From Anaeromyxobacter terrae (GTDB lineage Bacteria; Myxococcota; Myxococcia; Myxococcales; Anaeromyxobacteraceae), in NCBI RefSeq assembly GCF_022690685.1, contig NZ_JALCYY010000003.1, forward strand, positions 62,001 through 126,000: a stretch of DNA of 64,000 bases, given 5' to 3'. The position numbers and the translations under genes are program-made. Numbering within the stretch: position 1 is the first letter of the stretch; each line of letters begins with the position of its first letter. This document shows, piece after piece, positions 17,239-28,089 of this stretch. Under the pieces are notes generated by a model. It was given only the letters and a program-made list of their open reading frames with translations, was not told the DNA's origin and did no database searches.

Positions 17239-18633
17239 GTGCTCGCTCCCCTGCTCGCGCTCGCCCTCGCCGCCATCGACCCCTGCGCGCCGGTCGAGGC
17301 GCTCTCGCCCGATGCCGCCGCCGCGCAGGCCTACCGCTCGGTCGCGGACGCCGAGCTCGCTGCGGGCGCGCGGGACAGCGCCGCGGCGGCCTACCGGGAG
17401 GCCCTCGCGCGCGACCCCGCGGACGAGGCCTCGCGCTCCGCGCTCGCGCGGCTCTGCGTCGCGCGCGGCGAGGATCCGTTCCAGGACGGGCTCCGCAAGC
17501 TCGACGCGGAGGACCTCGCCGGCGCGGCGCGCGCGTTCGAGGCGGCGTACGCCGCGGACGGCAGCGCCCCGGCGGCGCTCCTCGGCGGCATCGCCCGCTT
17601 CGAGCTCGGCGACGACGCCGCCGCCGAGCGGCTGCTGCGCGCCGCCGAGCGCGCGCCCGCGCACCGCGAGGAGGCGCGCTTCTACCTCGGCCTCCTCGCG
17701 CTGCGCGCCGGCGACGGGACGCGCGCGGCGTCGCTCCTCGAGGGCGCCGCGGTGAACCCGTCGCTCGCGAGCCCCGCCCTGGATCTCGCCCGCCTCGCCC
17801 GGAGAGACGGCCGGCTCGTCCTGTCGTTCCTCGCCGAGTCCGGCTGGGACTCGAACGTGAACCTCGGGCCGGGCGGTCCCCAGGGCGTCGCCCCCGAGTC
17901 CGACGGCACGGCGTCGCTCTCCGCCTCGGCCCTGTGGCGCCCGCAGGGCGCGCGGGGACCCTACCTGCGCGCGGGCGGGCTCTGGCACGAGCTCGCCCGG
18001 CTCGACGCCTACGATCTCGGCGGCATCGAGGCGGCCGCCGGCTGGCAGCTCCGGGGCGGGAACCGCGGCGCGGCTGCGGAGTACGAGTACGCGCACCGGG
18101 CCCTCGGCGGCGAGGACTACCTGGGCGCCCACCGCCTCCTCGCGTCCGGCTGGCTCCGACGCGGCCGGGCGGTCGCGACCGGAAGCTACGCCGTGCGCTT
18201 CGAGTCCTATGCCGGCAACTGGTCGCCGTTCTCCGGCGTCCTGCAGCGGGCCGAGGCGCGCGTCGCGCTCGACGCGACGCCGCGGCTCAGGCTCGGCGTC
18301 GCGTACGCCGGCGCGCGCGACGCCGCGGACGAGCCCGTCCTCTCCTTCTGGGAGCACGGCCCGCGCGCCGAGGCGCGCGTCCTGCTCGGGCGCGCCCGGC
18401 TCGGGATCGATCTGGGGCTCACGTTCCGCGCCTACGACGCGTTCGACGTCGCCCTGGGCGACCGGCGCCGCGACACCTACCTCGACGGCGCGGCGTTCCT
18501 GGAGGTGGAGCTCGCGGACCGCTGGAGCGCGCGGGCGGGCGTCGTCGGCCGCCACGCGCTCTCCAGCGTCGGCGCCCTCTCCTACGATCAGCTCGCGCCC
18601 TCGGTGGCGATCGGGTACACGCTGGGGCTGTAG
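17239..18633 (+). CDS. TPR plus outer-membrane beta-barrel protein
   Basis: A 464-residue protein. A short signal-like N-terminus precedes TPR-type repeats (about 20-195: AAAAYREALARDPADEASR, AARAFEAAYAADGSAPAALL, ARFYLGLLALRAGDGTRAA). The remainder (about 200-464) has alternating hydrophobic beta strands (LVLSFLAESGWDSNVN, GSYAVRFESYAG, ARLGIDLGLTFRAYDAF) ending in SVAIGYTLGL, as expected of an outer-membrane barrel of about 12-16 strands. The architecture resembles surface lipoprotein assembly or polysaccharide export barrels with TPR domains (DUF560/Slam-like is one possibility). GTG 17239 follows GGAGG. Its stop overlaps the kinase GTG by 1 nt. Confidence 0.75.
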   Translation: MLAPLLALALAAIDPCAPVEALSPDAAAAQAYRSVADAELAAGARDSAAAAYREALARDPADEASRSALARLCVARGEDPFQDGLRKLDAEDLAGAARAFEAAYAADGSAPAALLGGIARFELGDDAAAERLLRAAERAPAHREEARFYLGLLALRAGDGTRAASLLEGAAVNPSLASPALDLARLARRDGRLVLSFLAESGWDSNVNLGPGGPQGVAPESDGTASLSASALWRPQGARGPYLRAGGLWHELARLDAYDLGGIEAAAGWQLRGGNRGAAAEYEYAHRALGGEDYLGAHRLLASGWLRRGRAVATGSYAVRFESYAGNWSPFSGVLQRAEARVALDATPRLRLGVAYAGARDAADEPVLSFWEHGPRAEARVLLGRARLGIDLGLTFRAYDAFDVALGDRRRDTYLDGAAFLEVELADRWSARAGVVGRHALSSVGALSYDQLAPSVAIGYTLGL

Positions 18634-19874
18634 TGTCCCTCGCGCGGATCCCCCTCGCCGCCGCCGCCGTCGGCCTCGCCGTCGCCCTCACCGCGACGCT
18701 CTCGCTGCATCGCTCCGCGACCGGTGCGCTGGATCGGGTCCTCGCGGAGCGGCTTCGCGGTGCGGGCACCGCCGCCGCCGAGCTCCTCGCCGACGTCCCC
18801 CCGACCCCCGAGCGGCTGCGCGCCATCATGGACGCGAACGCGCTCGAGGGGGCGTACGTGCTCTCGCCCGACCTCGTCGTCCTCGCCGACGCGACGGGTC
18901 CCGCGGGCGACCGCGCGGACCTCCTGCGGGTGGACGCCGGGCGCGTCGCGCGCGCGCTGCACGGCGAGGCGACGATCGCGTTCGGTTACGCCGTCGGCGA
19001 CCTGCCCGTCGCGACCGGCTACTTCCCCATCCGCGGTCCGGGCGCCCCGCGCGCGGTGCTGGCGCTCGAGGCGGGCGAGTCGTTCGCGCAGGCGCGCGCG
19101 GGCGTCCGGCGCGCGCTCATCGTGGCGATGGTCGTCTCCGCGCTCGGCGCGCTGAGCCTCGCCGCCCTGGGGGTCCACTGGGCGCGGGGCGAGGCGCAGC
19201 GGCGCACCGGCGCGGAGCGGGCGGCGCGCGGCGACGCCCTCGCGCGCATGGGCGCCATGGTCGCCCACGAGATCCGCAACCCCCTCGGCGTCATCCGCGG
19301 CGCGGTCGAGCTCGTGCGCGAGCGGACGGGGGATGGGCTCGCCGCGCGCGATCGCGAGGCCCTGGAGGACGTGCTCGGCGAGGTCGAGCGGCTCCGGCGC
19401 CTCACCGACGACTTCCTGGACCTCGCGCGCGAGCCGTCGATCGCGCCGGCCGAGGTGGACGCGGCCGCCGTGGCGGAGGAGGCGGCCCGCGGGCTCGCAC
19501 GCTCCCACCCGCGGGTGGACGTCCGGGTCGCGGTCCCGGCGCTGCCTGTCCGCGCGGATCCAGCGCGCCTGCGGCAGGTGCTCTCGAACCTCCTCCAGAA
19601 CGCGGCCGAGGCCGGCGCCGCTCGGATCGAGATCCGCGGCTCGGCCGTGGACGGGGCGGTGGTCCTCGAGGTGCGGGACGACGGGCGCGGCGTCGATCCC
19701 GCGCTGCGCGGGCGGCTCTTCGAGCCGTTCGCGACGGGGCGCAAGGACGGCGCGGGGCTGGGGCTCGCCATCGCCCGCAGGATCGTGGAGCGGCACGGCG
19801 GCGAGCTGCGCCTCGTCGCGGAGCCCGGACCGGGCGCCGCGTTCGAGGTGCGCCTGCCCCGGAGCGCGGGATAG
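18633..19874 (+). CDS. Membrane sensor histidine kinase, NtrB-like partner of a sigma54 regulator
   Basis: A 413-residue kinase. TM1 is at about residues 5-22. A periplasmic sensor of about 130 residues follows (AGTAAAELLADVPPTPERL, LSPDLVVLADATGPAGDR), and TM2 is near 160-182. The kinase core has the H box MVAHEIRNPLGVIRG, the N box NLLQNAAEAG, and DDGRGVD/GAGLGLAIA. GTG 18633 shares one base with the upstream stop. The downstream regulator starts 11 bp after its stop. Placement behind envelope genes suggests that it senses an envelope state or metal and controls the same locus. Confidence 0.92.
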   Translation: MSLARIPLAAAAVGLAVALTATLSLHRSATGALDRVLAERLRGAGTAAAELLADVPPTPERLRAIMDANALEGAYVLSPDLVVLADATGPAGDRADLLRVDAGRVARALHGEATIAFGYAVGDLPVATGYFPIRGPGAPRAVLALEAGESFAQARAGVRRALIVAMVVSALGALSLAALGVHWARGEAQRRTGAERAARGDALARMGAMVAHEIRNPLGVIRGAVELVRERTGDGLAARDREALEDVLGEVERLRRLTDDFLDLAREPSIAPAEVDAAAVAEEAARGLARSHPRVDVRVAVPALPVRADPARLRQVLSNLLQNAAEAGAARIEIRGSAVDGAVVLEVRDDGRGVDPALRGRLFEPFATGRKDGAGLGLAIARRIVERHGGELRLVAEPGPGAAFEVRLPRSAG

Positions 19875-19885
19875 GAGTACCGGTC

Positions 19886-21226
<1,341 letters not shown>

Positions 21227-21291
21227 CGGCGCAGCGCCCCCGGCGCAGGCGAACCCGTGCCGCCGAGCGGCTGCTCTGGTAAGGAGCCGGG

Positions 21292-22245
21292 ATGCGCATC
21301 GTGGTCATCGGGGCGGGAGGAGTGGGCGGGCTGCTCGGGGGATTGCTCGCCCGCTCGGGAGTCGAGGTCGCGATCGTCGCGCGCGGCGCGCACCTCGAGA
21401 CGATCCGGCGGGACGGGCTCACGGTCGAGTCGCCCCTCGGCACCTTCACGGTGCGGGTCGCGGCGGACGCGGCGCCCGGCGCGCTCGGCCGCGCCGACGC
21501 GGTGCTGGTCGCGGTCAAGGCGTGGCAGGTCGCGGAGGTCGCCCCTTCGCTCGCGCCGCTCGTCGCGGGGGGTGGCGTCGTCATCCCGCTGCAGAACGGC
21601 GTGGAGGCGGCGGGCACGCTCGCGGAGGCGCTCGGCCCCGAGCACGTCGCGGGGGGAACGATCAACGTCCTCGCCTGGATCTCCGGCGCCGGGCGCGTCC
21701 AGCACGTGGGCACCCCGCCGCGCGTCACCCTCGGCGAGCGGGGCGCCCTCGCCACCGCGCCCTCGCCCCGGCTCGAGGCGGTCGCCGCCGCGCTGCGTGC
21801 CTCCGGCGTGGAGGCGGCGGTCACGCCGGAGATCGAGACGGCCGTCTGGGAGAAGTTCCTCTTCGTCGAGCCGCTCGGCGCGATCGGCGCGGTGACGCGG
21901 GCGCCCGTGGGCGTCTTCCGCGCCGTCCCCGAGACGCGCGCCCTCCTCGCCGCCGCCCAGGAGGAGATCGCGGCGCTCGCCCGCGCCCGCGGCGTGGCGC
22001 TCCCGCCCGGCGCCGCCCATCGCGCGCTCACGCGCGTGGACGGGGTCCAGCCGGACGGCACGATCTCCATGCAGCGCGACATCGGGGCTGGCCGTCCGTC
22101 GGAGCTCGCCGATCAGCCCGGCGCGGTGGTGCGGCTCGCCCGCCTCGCGGGCCTGCCGGTGCCGGTGCACGAGGCCCTGCTCGCGGCGCTGCTCCCGCAG
22201 GAGCTCGCGGCGCGCGGCCGCATCGAGCCGTTCTCGCGGACGTGA
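21292..22245 (+). CDS. panE: 2-dehydropantoate 2-reductase family protein
   Basis: A 317-residue PanE/ApbA-family oxidoreductase that reduces ketopantoate to pantoate with NADPH in CoA synthesis. Seen: nucleotide motif IGAGGVGGLLGGLLA, LQNGVEAA, catalytic Lys in VWEKFLFVEPL, and the C-terminal segment MQRDIGAGRPSELA, where the family commonly has GRPTE. The Ser-Glu pair keeps the acid. Many genomes have several paralogues with other 2-oxo acid substrates, so the symbol is provisional. Convergent with the next gene (7 bp gap). Confidence 0.88.
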   Translation: MRIVVIGAGGVGGLLGGLLARSGVEVAIVARGAHLETIRRDGLTVESPLGTFTVRVAADAAPGALGRADAVLVAVKAWQVAEVAPSLAPLVAGGGVVIPLQNGVEAAGTLAEALGPEHVAGGTINVLAWISGAGRVQHVGTPPRVTLGERGALATAPSPRLEAVAAALRASGVEAAVTPEIETAVWEKFLFVEPLGAIGAVTRAPVGVFRAVPETRALLAAAQEEIAALARARGVALPPGAAHRALTRVDGVQPDGTISMQRDIGAGRPSELADQPGAVVRLARLAGLPVPVHEALLAALLPQELAARGRIEPFSRT

Positions 22246-22252
22246 GGGGCGT

Positions 22253-23254
22253 TCACAGGCGCGACCTCAACCCGGCGACGAGCGTGATGTCGGCCCCCCG
22301 GTATGGGCTGAAGATGTTCTCGGCGATCCCCGTCTCCAGGTCGACGTGGCTGGAGAGGGCGACCGTCGCTCCGCCGAGCACGTAGGCGGTCGAGCCGTCG
22401 AGCTGGCCGAGGCCGGTGCCGCCGAGCGGCGAGAGATGACCGCTCGCCTGGAGCTGGAGCGCCAGGCGCGCTCCGAGGCGCCGGGTCACCCCGAGGTTCG
22501 CCGCTCCGTACGGGCGCGTCTTCACGTGCACGACCGGGAGGCGGGCGGTGGGGAGCATGAGGTCGAGCTGGAGCCGGACCGCGGTGGAGGTCCAGCGGAA
22601 GCCCGCGAGGACGCTCGCGCCGAGCTCGAGCTCCTCGCTCCCGTAGGGCAGGCGTCCCGTGGGGAGCTTGAGCGCGCCGCGCAACGCCAGCTCGCCGCCG
22701 CGTCCATCGCCCGCGACGAACACCTTGAGTCCAGCCCAGACATCCCCAAGCCCCGCGCCCGGACCGCTCCGTGAGAGGCCGCCCCCGTCGCGCCGCGCGA
22801 GCTCGAGGCGGGCGACGTTCCGGGGACGTCCTCTCCGCTGCGGGTTCGAGGCGTGGACCAGGCCCTCCACGAGCTCGATGGGCCGGTCGAGATACCCGCC
22901 GTAGTCCACCACGAACGGGATCGCGAGCTGCGCCTCGACGCGCTGCGCGAGGCCCTGGCGAAGAATCACCGTGGGCTGCGCCGTCTCGACCTGGATGTCG
23001 AGGGTGAACCTCTCGTTCTCCGCGGCGAGGAGGCTGTTCGAGTACAGGAGCCGCAGCTCCAGCTCGAGCTGCCGGGCCGGCACCACCTCCGGCGCCTCGA
23101 AGGGGAGCTGGAGGAAGAGCCGCGCCAGCGGCGCCGGCTCCTGCCACGGGATCGGGGTAGCGACGGTGACCTCGCCCCCGGGGTCGCCTGCTGCGCGGGG
23201 GGCGACGGCCCAGCAGCACGCTGCCAGCGCCGCGATCGCGGTGGCCGAGCTCAC
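22253..23254 (-). CDS. Outer-membrane beta-barrel protein, DUF3187-like
   Basis: A 333-residue protein from GTG 23254, with a signal peptide (ATAIAALAACCWAVAPRAAG). The mature start PIPWQEPAPLARLFLQLPFE and the strand pattern (LELRLLYSNSLL, VEAQLAIPFVVDYGG, LALRGALKLPTGRLPYGSEEL, LTLVAGLRSRL at the C-terminus) fit the DUF3187 group of uncharacterised outer-membrane proteins. The final Leu is less typical than a terminal Phe. Divergent from the lipoprotein gene at 23439. Function unknown. Confidence 0.75.
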   Translation of the reverse strand: MSSATAIAALAACCWAVAPRAAGDPGGEVTVATPIPWQEPAPLARLFLQLPFEAPEVVPARQLELELRLLYSNSLLAAENERFTLDIQVETAQPTVILRQGLAQRVEAQLAIPFVVDYGGYLDRPIELVEGLVHASNPQRRGRPRNVARLELARRDGGGLSRSGPGAGLGDVWAGLKVFVAGDGRGGELALRGALKLPTGRLPYGSEELELGASVLAGFRWTSTAVRLQLDLMLPTARLPVVHVKTRPYGAANLGVTRRLGARLALQLQASGHLSPLGGTGLGQLDGSTAYVLGGATVALSSHVDLETGIAENIFSPYRGADITLVAGLRSRL

Positions 23255-23438
23255 ACCGACACGGTCCTTCCTGCCGCGGATCTCAGCAGCGAGGCGACGA
23301 ACGGCGGACGCGGGATCCTCGGCGCACACGGGAGCACATCCGCCCTGTTCGCCGCACGATCGTCTACCGGCCGGGCGCGCGACGGGCCGCCCGCGTCGTT
23401 GTAAGAAGGGACGCGTGAAACCCAATCCTGGAGGAACC

Positions 23439-24881
23439 GTGCTCCGCAGATCTCCGCGCCTCACCCCGCTCGCCGTCGTCGCCGCGCTCATCGCGACGAC
23501 CGCCGCCTGCAGCGGATCCGACAAGAAGGCCTCGTGTGACGTGGCGAAGCAGACCGGCTGCGCGTCCGGCCAGGTGTGCGAGGCGGTCGAGGGCGGCACG
23601 AGCCTCTGCACCCAGCCGCTCGTCATCCGCGGCAACGTGTTCGACCTCGGCACCGCCGTGGGCGTCGAGAAGGCGCGCGTGGTCGCGCTCGACGCCAACC
23701 GCTCGCCCATCAGCACCGTCGCGATCACCGACGCGGCCGGCGACTTCAGCATCCAGGTCGCGAACCCCCGCGCGAAGGACGGCACGCCCCTCGCGCGCGA
23801 CCTCTTCCTCCGCGCCGACGCGCAGGGCTACGCGACGTTCCCCTCCGGCATCCGCGAGGCGCTGCCGATCGACACCGCCGCGGCCACCCGCGTCGACACG
23901 CGCTACGAGCTCGCCGATCCGCAGACCACGGACATCGGCCTCCTCGAGCTCCCCTCCGCGGGCACCGGGACGATCTCCGGCACGGCCGCGGTTCCGGCCA
24001 ACCAGCCGGGCGTGCTCGTGGTCGCGGAGTGGGCCGCGGGCGGCGCTGGGTTCAGCGCGCTCGCCGACCGCAACGGCGACTACGCGATCTTCAACCTCGC
24101 GCCCGGCGAATACACGGTCCAGGCGTACGCGCGCGGCGCGGTCCACGAGCCCAAGACCGCGACGGTGGCGGCGGACGCGGTGACCGACGTGGATCTCGCG
24201 CTCGTCTCCGGGGCGGCGGGCGCGAACGTCACGGGCCAGGTCAGCCTCGTGAACCGCGGCGCCGGCACCGGGACCTCCGTCGTCCTCGTGGTCGAGTCCA
24301 CCTTCGACCCGAAGCTCCTCCGCGGCGAGACGCCCCCGGGGCTCCGCGCGCCGGGGCCGGGCACTGCGCCGAACCTCGACGGCGCCTTCGAGATCGCGGG
24401 CGTTCCCCCGGGACGCTACGTCGCGCTCGCCGCGTTCGAGAACGACTTCCTCGTGCGCGACCCGGACGTCTGCCAGGGAGGGACCGAGCTCGTGAGCTTC
24501 GACGTGACCGGCGCGCTGCCGGTGTCGCTCACGACCTTCAAGATCACGGGCTCGCTCGACGTCATCTCGCCCGGCGCGGACGGGCCCGAGCTCCTCACGA
24601 ACGCCACCCCGACGTTCTCGTGGGTGGATGACAGCTCGGAGTCGGCCTACGAGCTCACCGTCGTGAACGCCTTCGGTGACGTGGTCTGGACGAAGACCCT
24701 GCCGGGCAGCAGTGGCAGCAACCCCTCCGTTCCGTACGCGGGCCCGGCGCTCGCGCCCGGCTACTACCAGTTCAAGGTGAAGTCGGTGAAGGGCACGTGC
24801 ACCCCGACCGGCACCTCGACTCCGGTCACCCAGTACATCTCCCAGACCGAGGACCTGAAGGGCGTCTTCATCGTGCCCTAG
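23439..24881 (+). CDS. Lipoprotein with carboxypeptidase-regulatory-like beta-sandwich repeats
   Basis: A 480-residue predicted lipoprotein with Cys24 in ATTAACSGSD. A small Cys-rich segment follows (KASCDVAKQTGCASGQVCE). It then has about three CarboxypepD_reg-like beta-sandwich units, marked by ITDAAGDFSIQV, DRNGDYAIFNLAPGEYTVQAY and NLDGAFEIAGVPPGRYVALA. A final fibronectin-like segment (TPTFSWVDDSSESAYELTV) ends the chain. GTG 23439 follows TGGAGGA by 3-4 nt; GTG 23415 is an alternative. Such proteins bind surface ligands or polysaccharides; no specific role is evident. Confidence 0.78.
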   Translation: MLRRSPRLTPLAVVAALIATTAACSGSDKKASCDVAKQTGCASGQVCEAVEGGTSLCTQPLVIRGNVFDLGTAVGVEKARVVALDANRSPISTVAITDAAGDFSIQVANPRAKDGTPLARDLFLRADAQGYATFPSGIREALPIDTAAATRVDTRYELADPQTTDIGLLELPSAGTGTISGTAAVPANQPGVLVVAEWAAGGAGFSALADRNGDYAIFNLAPGEYTVQAYARGAVHEPKTATVAADAVTDVDLALVSGAAGANVTGQVSLVNRGAGTGTSVVLVVESTFDPKLLRGETPPGLRAPGPGTAPNLDGAFEIAGVPPGRYVALAAFENDFLVRDPDVCQGGTELVSFDVTGALPVSLTTFKITGSLDVISPGADGPELLTNATPTFSWVDDSSESAYELTVVNAFGDVVWTKTLPGSSGSNPSVPYAGPALAPGYYQFKVKSVKGTCTPTGTSTPVTQYISQTEDLKGVFIVP

Positions 24882-24946
24882 ATGACAGTTCGCGATTCGC
24901 GATCACCTTCGGTTTCGCGCATCGGCCGGCCGCGTCCGCCGGCGCC

Positions 24947-26455
24947 TCAGGGCGCCGCGGGCGCGGCCGGCGCGCTCTCGGGGACGAGCTGCGGCGTGTC
25001 GTGAGCGAGCGGGAGCCGGACCGTGAAGATCGTCCCCATCCCCTCCACGCTCGCGACGGCCACGGAGCCGGCGTGCGCCTCGACGAGCCGCCGGACCACG
25101 TAGAGCCCGAGCCCCGTGCCCGCCACCGCCGAGCGCAGGCTGCCGGTCCGCCGGAAGGGCTCGAAGATCGTCGCCCGATCGCGCTCGGAGATGCCGATCC
25201 CCTGGTCCGCCACCTGGATCACCGCCTCGCCGGAAGCGACGCGGAGGGTCACGCGCACCTCGCCGCCGCCCGGCGAGTACTTGATCGCGTTCGAGAGCAG
25301 GTTCGCGAGCACCTGCTCGATCCGGAGGGGATCGCAGTAGACGGGCACGGGGTGATCGGGGACCTCGGACACGAGCCGGTGGTGCGCAGAGGTGCCCTCG
25401 AACAGCTCGAGCGCGCTGCGCACGTGATCGCGCAGGTCCACGCGCTCCACCCGCATCTCGACCTCGCCCGCCTCGATGCGCGCGGTGTCGAGCAGGTCGT
25501 TCAGCATCCGCTCGAGCTTCACCGCCTGCCGCCGCACCACGTCGAACGCGCGGCGCGTGCGCGCCTCGGGCGGCAGGGGCCCGCCCACCGGCACCGCCGC
25601 CGCCGTGAGCTTCAGGGCGGAGATGGGGTTGCGCAGGTCGTGCGCGACGCTCGCGAGGAACGCCGCCTGTCCCTGCCGCTGCCGCGCGAGCGCGTCCGCC
25701 ATCCGGTTGAAGTCGCGCGCCATCCGCGCGACCTCCTCCGGCCCCACCTCTCGCGCTCGCACCAGCGGATCGCCGCCGCCGAAGCGCGCGAGCGCGTCGG
25801 AGAGCTCCAGGACCGGCCGGAGCGCCTGCGTCTTCAGCCACCAGCCCAGGAGCCAGGACGCGAGCACCATGGCGAGCGCGAGGGAGATCCCTGCGCCGTT
25901 CGCGATCATCTGCCAGCGCGCGGCGCTCGCGCGCGCGGCCCGTACGTGCGCCATGTTCACGTCGACGAGCGCCCCCACCGCGGCGTAGGCCTGCTCGAGG
26001 CTCGCCTCGGTGCCGGGAGCACCCGCGCGGCTCGCGAGGAGGTACTCCCCCACCGCGTCGACCGCCTCGTGGGCCGCGGCGTGCTCCTCCGGGGTCGCGA
26101 GCCGCCGATCGGCGTCCACGAGGTGCGAGGCGAGGCGCCGCTCGTGATCCATGCGCACGAGCGGGTCGCTCGAGCGCGCGTGCACGAGCAGGTCGATCGC
26201 CGCCTCCTCGGCCTGCCGCACGCTCTCCGCGGACGCGAGGATCCCGCTGTTCGCCCCTTGCACCGCTGCCGTGATGACCGCGAGCGCAGCGGCCGAGAGG
26301 ATCCCCATGCCGGCGAAACCGACCAGGACGGCGATGAGGCTCGCCTGCAGGCTCGTCTTCGTACGAAAGCTCCTCGCCCCAGGGATAGGGATCGACGTTC
26401 CGAACCGTGAAGCGCACCCCTCCGTTCTGGTGGGGGGTCGGGCTCTCGGCCGCAT
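24947..26455 (-). CDS. Membrane sensor histidine kinase with HAMP domain
   Basis: A 502-residue kinase. TM1 (about 42-63) and TM2 (about 180-200) flank a helical periplasmic domain (RQAEEAAIDLLVHARSSD, HAAAHEAVDAVGEYLLAS). A HAMP linker follows (LRPVLELSDALARFGGGD). The core has H box VAHDLRNPISALKL, N box NLLSNAIKYSP, DQGIGISERD and GTGLGLYVVRRL. ATG 26455 is used because no in-frame ATG or GTG lies between it and TM1, but the first 35 residues are unconvincing and a rarer start may be used. No partner regulator is adjacent. Convergent with the lipoprotein gene. Confidence 0.85.
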   Translation of the reverse strand: MRPRARPPTRTEGCASRFGTSIPIPGARSFRTKTSLQASLIAVLVGFAGMGILSAAALAVITAAVQGANSGILASAESVRQAEEAAIDLLVHARSSDPLVRMDHERRLASHLVDADRRLATPEEHAAAHEAVDAVGEYLLASRAGAPGTEASLEQAYAAVGALVDVNMAHVRAARASAARWQMIANGAGISLALAMVLASWLLGWWLKTQALRPVLELSDALARFGGGDPLVRAREVGPEEVARMARDFNRMADALARQRQGQAAFLASVAHDLRNPISALKLTAAAVPVGGPLPPEARTRRAFDVVRRQAVKLERMLNDLLDTARIEAGEVEMRVERVDLRDHVRSALELFEGTSAHHRLVSEVPDHPVPVYCDPLRIEQVLANLLSNAIKYSPGGGEVRVTLRVASGEAVIQVADQGIGISERDRATIFEPFRRTGSLRSAVAGTGLGLYVVRRLVEAHAGSVAVASVEGMGTIFTVRLPLAHDTPQLVPESAPAAPAAP

Positions 26456-26542
26456 GCGCGCGCGGGTGTCGGCGATGCACGCGGGGTCCCTCTTCCCGAT
26501 GCGGCGCGGGCGCGCGGGCTCGCCGGGCGAGGCCCGCGCCGG

Positions 26543-27880
26543 TCAGGCCGTGGCGGGCCTCACCTCCGCGGTGACTCGGAGCACGAGCGCGCCCACCACG
26601 CCTGCGGCGAGCGAGCCCACCAGGATCCCGATCTTCGCCTGGGCGAGCAGGGCCGGGTCGGACGCGAACGCCAGGCTCGCGATGAACAGCGAGACGGTGA
26701 AGCCGATACCGGCGACGATGGCGACCCCGAGGAGCTTCGCGTACGAGGCGCCGCCGGGCATGGGCGCGAGGCCGAGCCGCACCGCACCCGCAGCGAAGGC
26801 GAAGATCCCGACCTGCTTGCCGGCGAACAGCGCGGCCGCCGTCCCGACGGCCACCTCGCCGAGCGGCTCGACGCCCTCTCCTCCCCCGAGCACCACGCCC
26901 GAGTTCGCGAGCGCGAAGAGCGGCATCACGCCGAACGCCACCCACGGGTGGAGCGCGTGCTCGAACCGCGCGAGCGGCGCCTCGAGGTCCTCGATCGAGT
27001 CCTCGATCCGGAGCAGCGCCTCGGAGTCGAGCTCGTCGTCGCCCGACGTCGCGAGCAGCCCGCCGACGTGGTCGCCGAGGCGGGCGAGCACCTCCCGCGG
27101 GCGGCGACGCGGACGCGCGGGGATGGCGAGGCCGAGCACGACGCCCGCGATCGTCGCGTGGATGCCGGCGTGGTGGAGCGCCCACCAGAGGAGCGCGCCA
27201 CCCGCCGCCCACGCGGCCCAGCTCCGCACGAACGCGCGCGACATCCCCCAGAGCCCCGCCGCCGCGACCGCCGCGGCGACGAGCCAGCGCGCGTCGAGCC
27301 CGTGCCCGTAGAACAGCGCGATGACGAGGATGCCCCCGATGTCGTCGAAGATCGCGAGCGCGGTCAGGAAGACGGCGAGCGCGTGCGGCACGCGCCGGCC
27401 GAGGAGCGCGAGCACCCCGATGCTGAAGGCGATGTCCGTCGCCATCGGGATGCCCCACCCTCGGGCTCCGGGTCCGCCCGCGTTGAAGGCGAGGAACACC
27501 GCGGCCGGGACGATCATCCCGCCCAGCGCGGCGATGGCCGGGAGCGCCGCCTGGGCGGGCCGGCGCAGCTCGCCGACGGCGAGCTCGCGCTTGATCTCCA
27601 TCCCCACCACGAAGAAGAAGACGGTCATGAGCCCGTCGTTCACGAGCTGGAGCAGCGTGAACCGCGCGACGGCGCCGCCCGCCCCCAGCGCCAGCTCGGT
27701 CCCGAGCACGTCCTGGTACACGGCTGCGCCACCCAGGTTCACCCACGCGAGCGCCCCGACCGCGGCGGCGAGCAGCACGATCCCGCTCGCGGCCTCCAGG
27801 CGAAAGAAGGCCACGATGGGCCGGGCGACCGCGCCGAAGAGCGGCGCGAGCGGGGCGCGCGTGGGGGCTCGTTCGTTCAT
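26543..27880 (-). CDS. nhaA: Na+/H+ antiporter NhaA
   Basis: A 445-residue inner-membrane antiporter with about 12 TM helices, exporting Na+ or Li+ in exchange for protons. The functional motifs are intact: WGIPMATDIAFSIGVLALLG (the Asp equivalent to E. coli Asp133) and TALAIFDDIGGILVIALF (the Asp163/164 pair). Compared with 388 residues in E. coli, it has a longer hydrophilic loop with an acidic stretch (SGDDELDSEALLRIEDSIEDLE, split here by its own helices) before the C-terminal bundle. Divergent from the ClC gene at 28090. Confidence 0.95.
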   Translation of the reverse strand: MNERAPTRAPLAPLFGAVARPIVAFFRLEAASGIVLLAAAVGALAWVNLGGAAVYQDVLGTELALGAGGAVARFTLLQLVNDGLMTVFFFVVGMEIKRELAVGELRRPAQAALPAIAALGGMIVPAAVFLAFNAGGPGARGWGIPMATDIAFSIGVLALLGRRVPHALAVFLTALAIFDDIGGILVIALFYGHGLDARWLVAAAVAAAGLWGMSRAFVRSWAAWAAGGALLWWALHHAGIHATIAGVVLGLAIPARPRRRPREVLARLGDHVGGLLATSGDDELDSEALLRIEDSIEDLEAPLARFEHALHPWVAFGVMPLFALANSGVVLGGGEGVEPLGEVAVGTAAALFAGKQVGIFAFAAGAVRLGLAPMPGGASYAKLLGVAIVAGIGFTVSLFIASLAFASDPALLAQAKIGILVGSLAAGVVGALVLRVTAEVRPATA

Positions 27881-28089
27881 CGTTCCGGCTCCGGGTTCGG
27901 CGAGGGCGAGGAGCGAGCTTGCACGCCCGGCGGTTCAAGCTCAACTCGAAACGGCGGCCCTTCCGTTGCGACACCAACGGTCACCGTCTCGCGATGTCGC
28001 GCGCCCGGACAAGCTGGTCATCCTCGGTCGCCGCGGCCGCACCTCGCTGCCGCTTTACGCGAGGGCGCCGCGGAGTATCCTCTCGCGTC

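Noticed and set aside
17980-18000. Sigma54 promoter-like TGGCACG at 17983
   Set aside because: It lies inside the barrel gene and has no TTGC element at the required spacing.
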